Origin: an uncultured Porphyromonadaceae bacterium
GTDB taxonomy: Bacteria; Bacteroidota; Bacteroidia; Bacteroidales; Muribaculaceae
Assembly (NCBI GenBank): GCA_946183895.1
Contig: CAMHDX010000092.1
Span: 1 to 5,311 of the forward strand
Direction of reading: 5' to 3'
Length of the DNA: 5,311 nucleotides
The notes under the pieces were generated by a model that saw only the letters and a list, made by a program, of their open reading frames with translations, made no database searches and was not told the origin of the DNA. A program made the position numbers and the translations under genes. Of the stretch, positions 5,290-5,311 are shown one piece after another (the first letter of the stretch is position 1; each line of letters starts with the position of its first letter).

Positions 5290-5311
5290 ACGCCGCGCAT
5301 AGAGCGGTGGG

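Noticed and set aside
3936..5300. Long open frame on the - strand (454 codons) opposite the 3' part of the amylase gene
   Set aside because: The + strand protein is clearly real here, with modules and a secretion tail. GC-rich codon use in the sense gene removes stop codons on the opposite strand. The antisense translation is Val/Ala/His/Arg-rich with no recognisable domain, and it would run through the 3' hairpin.

Overview
The window holds one complete protein-coding gene, 381-5258 on the + strand (1625 codons). It is flanked by 380 bases of upstream sequence and 53 bases of downstream sequence. The gene encodes a very large secreted alpha-amylase of glycoside hydrolase family 13 (GH13), with a long tail of accessory modules. 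The organism looks like a gut-type Bacteroidales (Bacteroidota), perhaps a Muribaculaceae or Prevotellaceae relative. The reasons are the TAACTTTG promoter motif (Bacteroidota -7 consensus TAnnTTTG), an A-rich leader with no Shine-Dalgarno sequence, a C-terminal tail resembling type IX secretion (T9SS) type A sorting domains, and the combination of a GH13 domain with chitobiase-like and starch-binding-like modules. The family-level placement is inference.

Layout. Positions 1-246 contain no convincing gene but are rich in inverted repeats: 37-53, 56-70 followed by a T run, 107-120, and a large imperfect hairpin at 146-186. A promoter -7 element lies at 247-254. The transcribed leader of about 120 bases carries an unusual degenerate 9-bp tandem array (283-345) with four TCTAGA palindromes, then an A-rich stretch up to the ATG at 381. 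The coding region, in residues, runs: signal peptide (1-23), GH13 catalytic domain (about 25-535) with all three catalytic acids, a beta-rich domain C (about 536-622), chitobiase-C-terminal-like module 1 (about 648-725), carbohydrate-binding-like module A (about 731-863), chitobiase-like module 2 (about 870-950), binding-like modules B, C and D (about 957-1047, 1058-1160, 1196-1295), an unassigned beta-rich region (about 1311-1545), and a secretion-type tail (about 1586-1625). A strong GC-rich hairpin follows the stop codon at 5269-5289.

How it works together. The protein is probably exported by Sec, crosses the outer membrane by a T9SS-like route, and cuts alpha-1,4-glucan outside the cell or on its surface. 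The C-terminal modules would hold it on starch or glycogen. No SusC/SusD, regulator or other glycan-utilisation gene is visible, so operon context is unknown.

The most notable observations are a sharp drop in GC content confined to modules B and C (roughly 3250-3870), which suggests a mosaic gene with recombined binding modules, and the 9-bp repeat array in the leader. I see no clearly new multi-gene system here.
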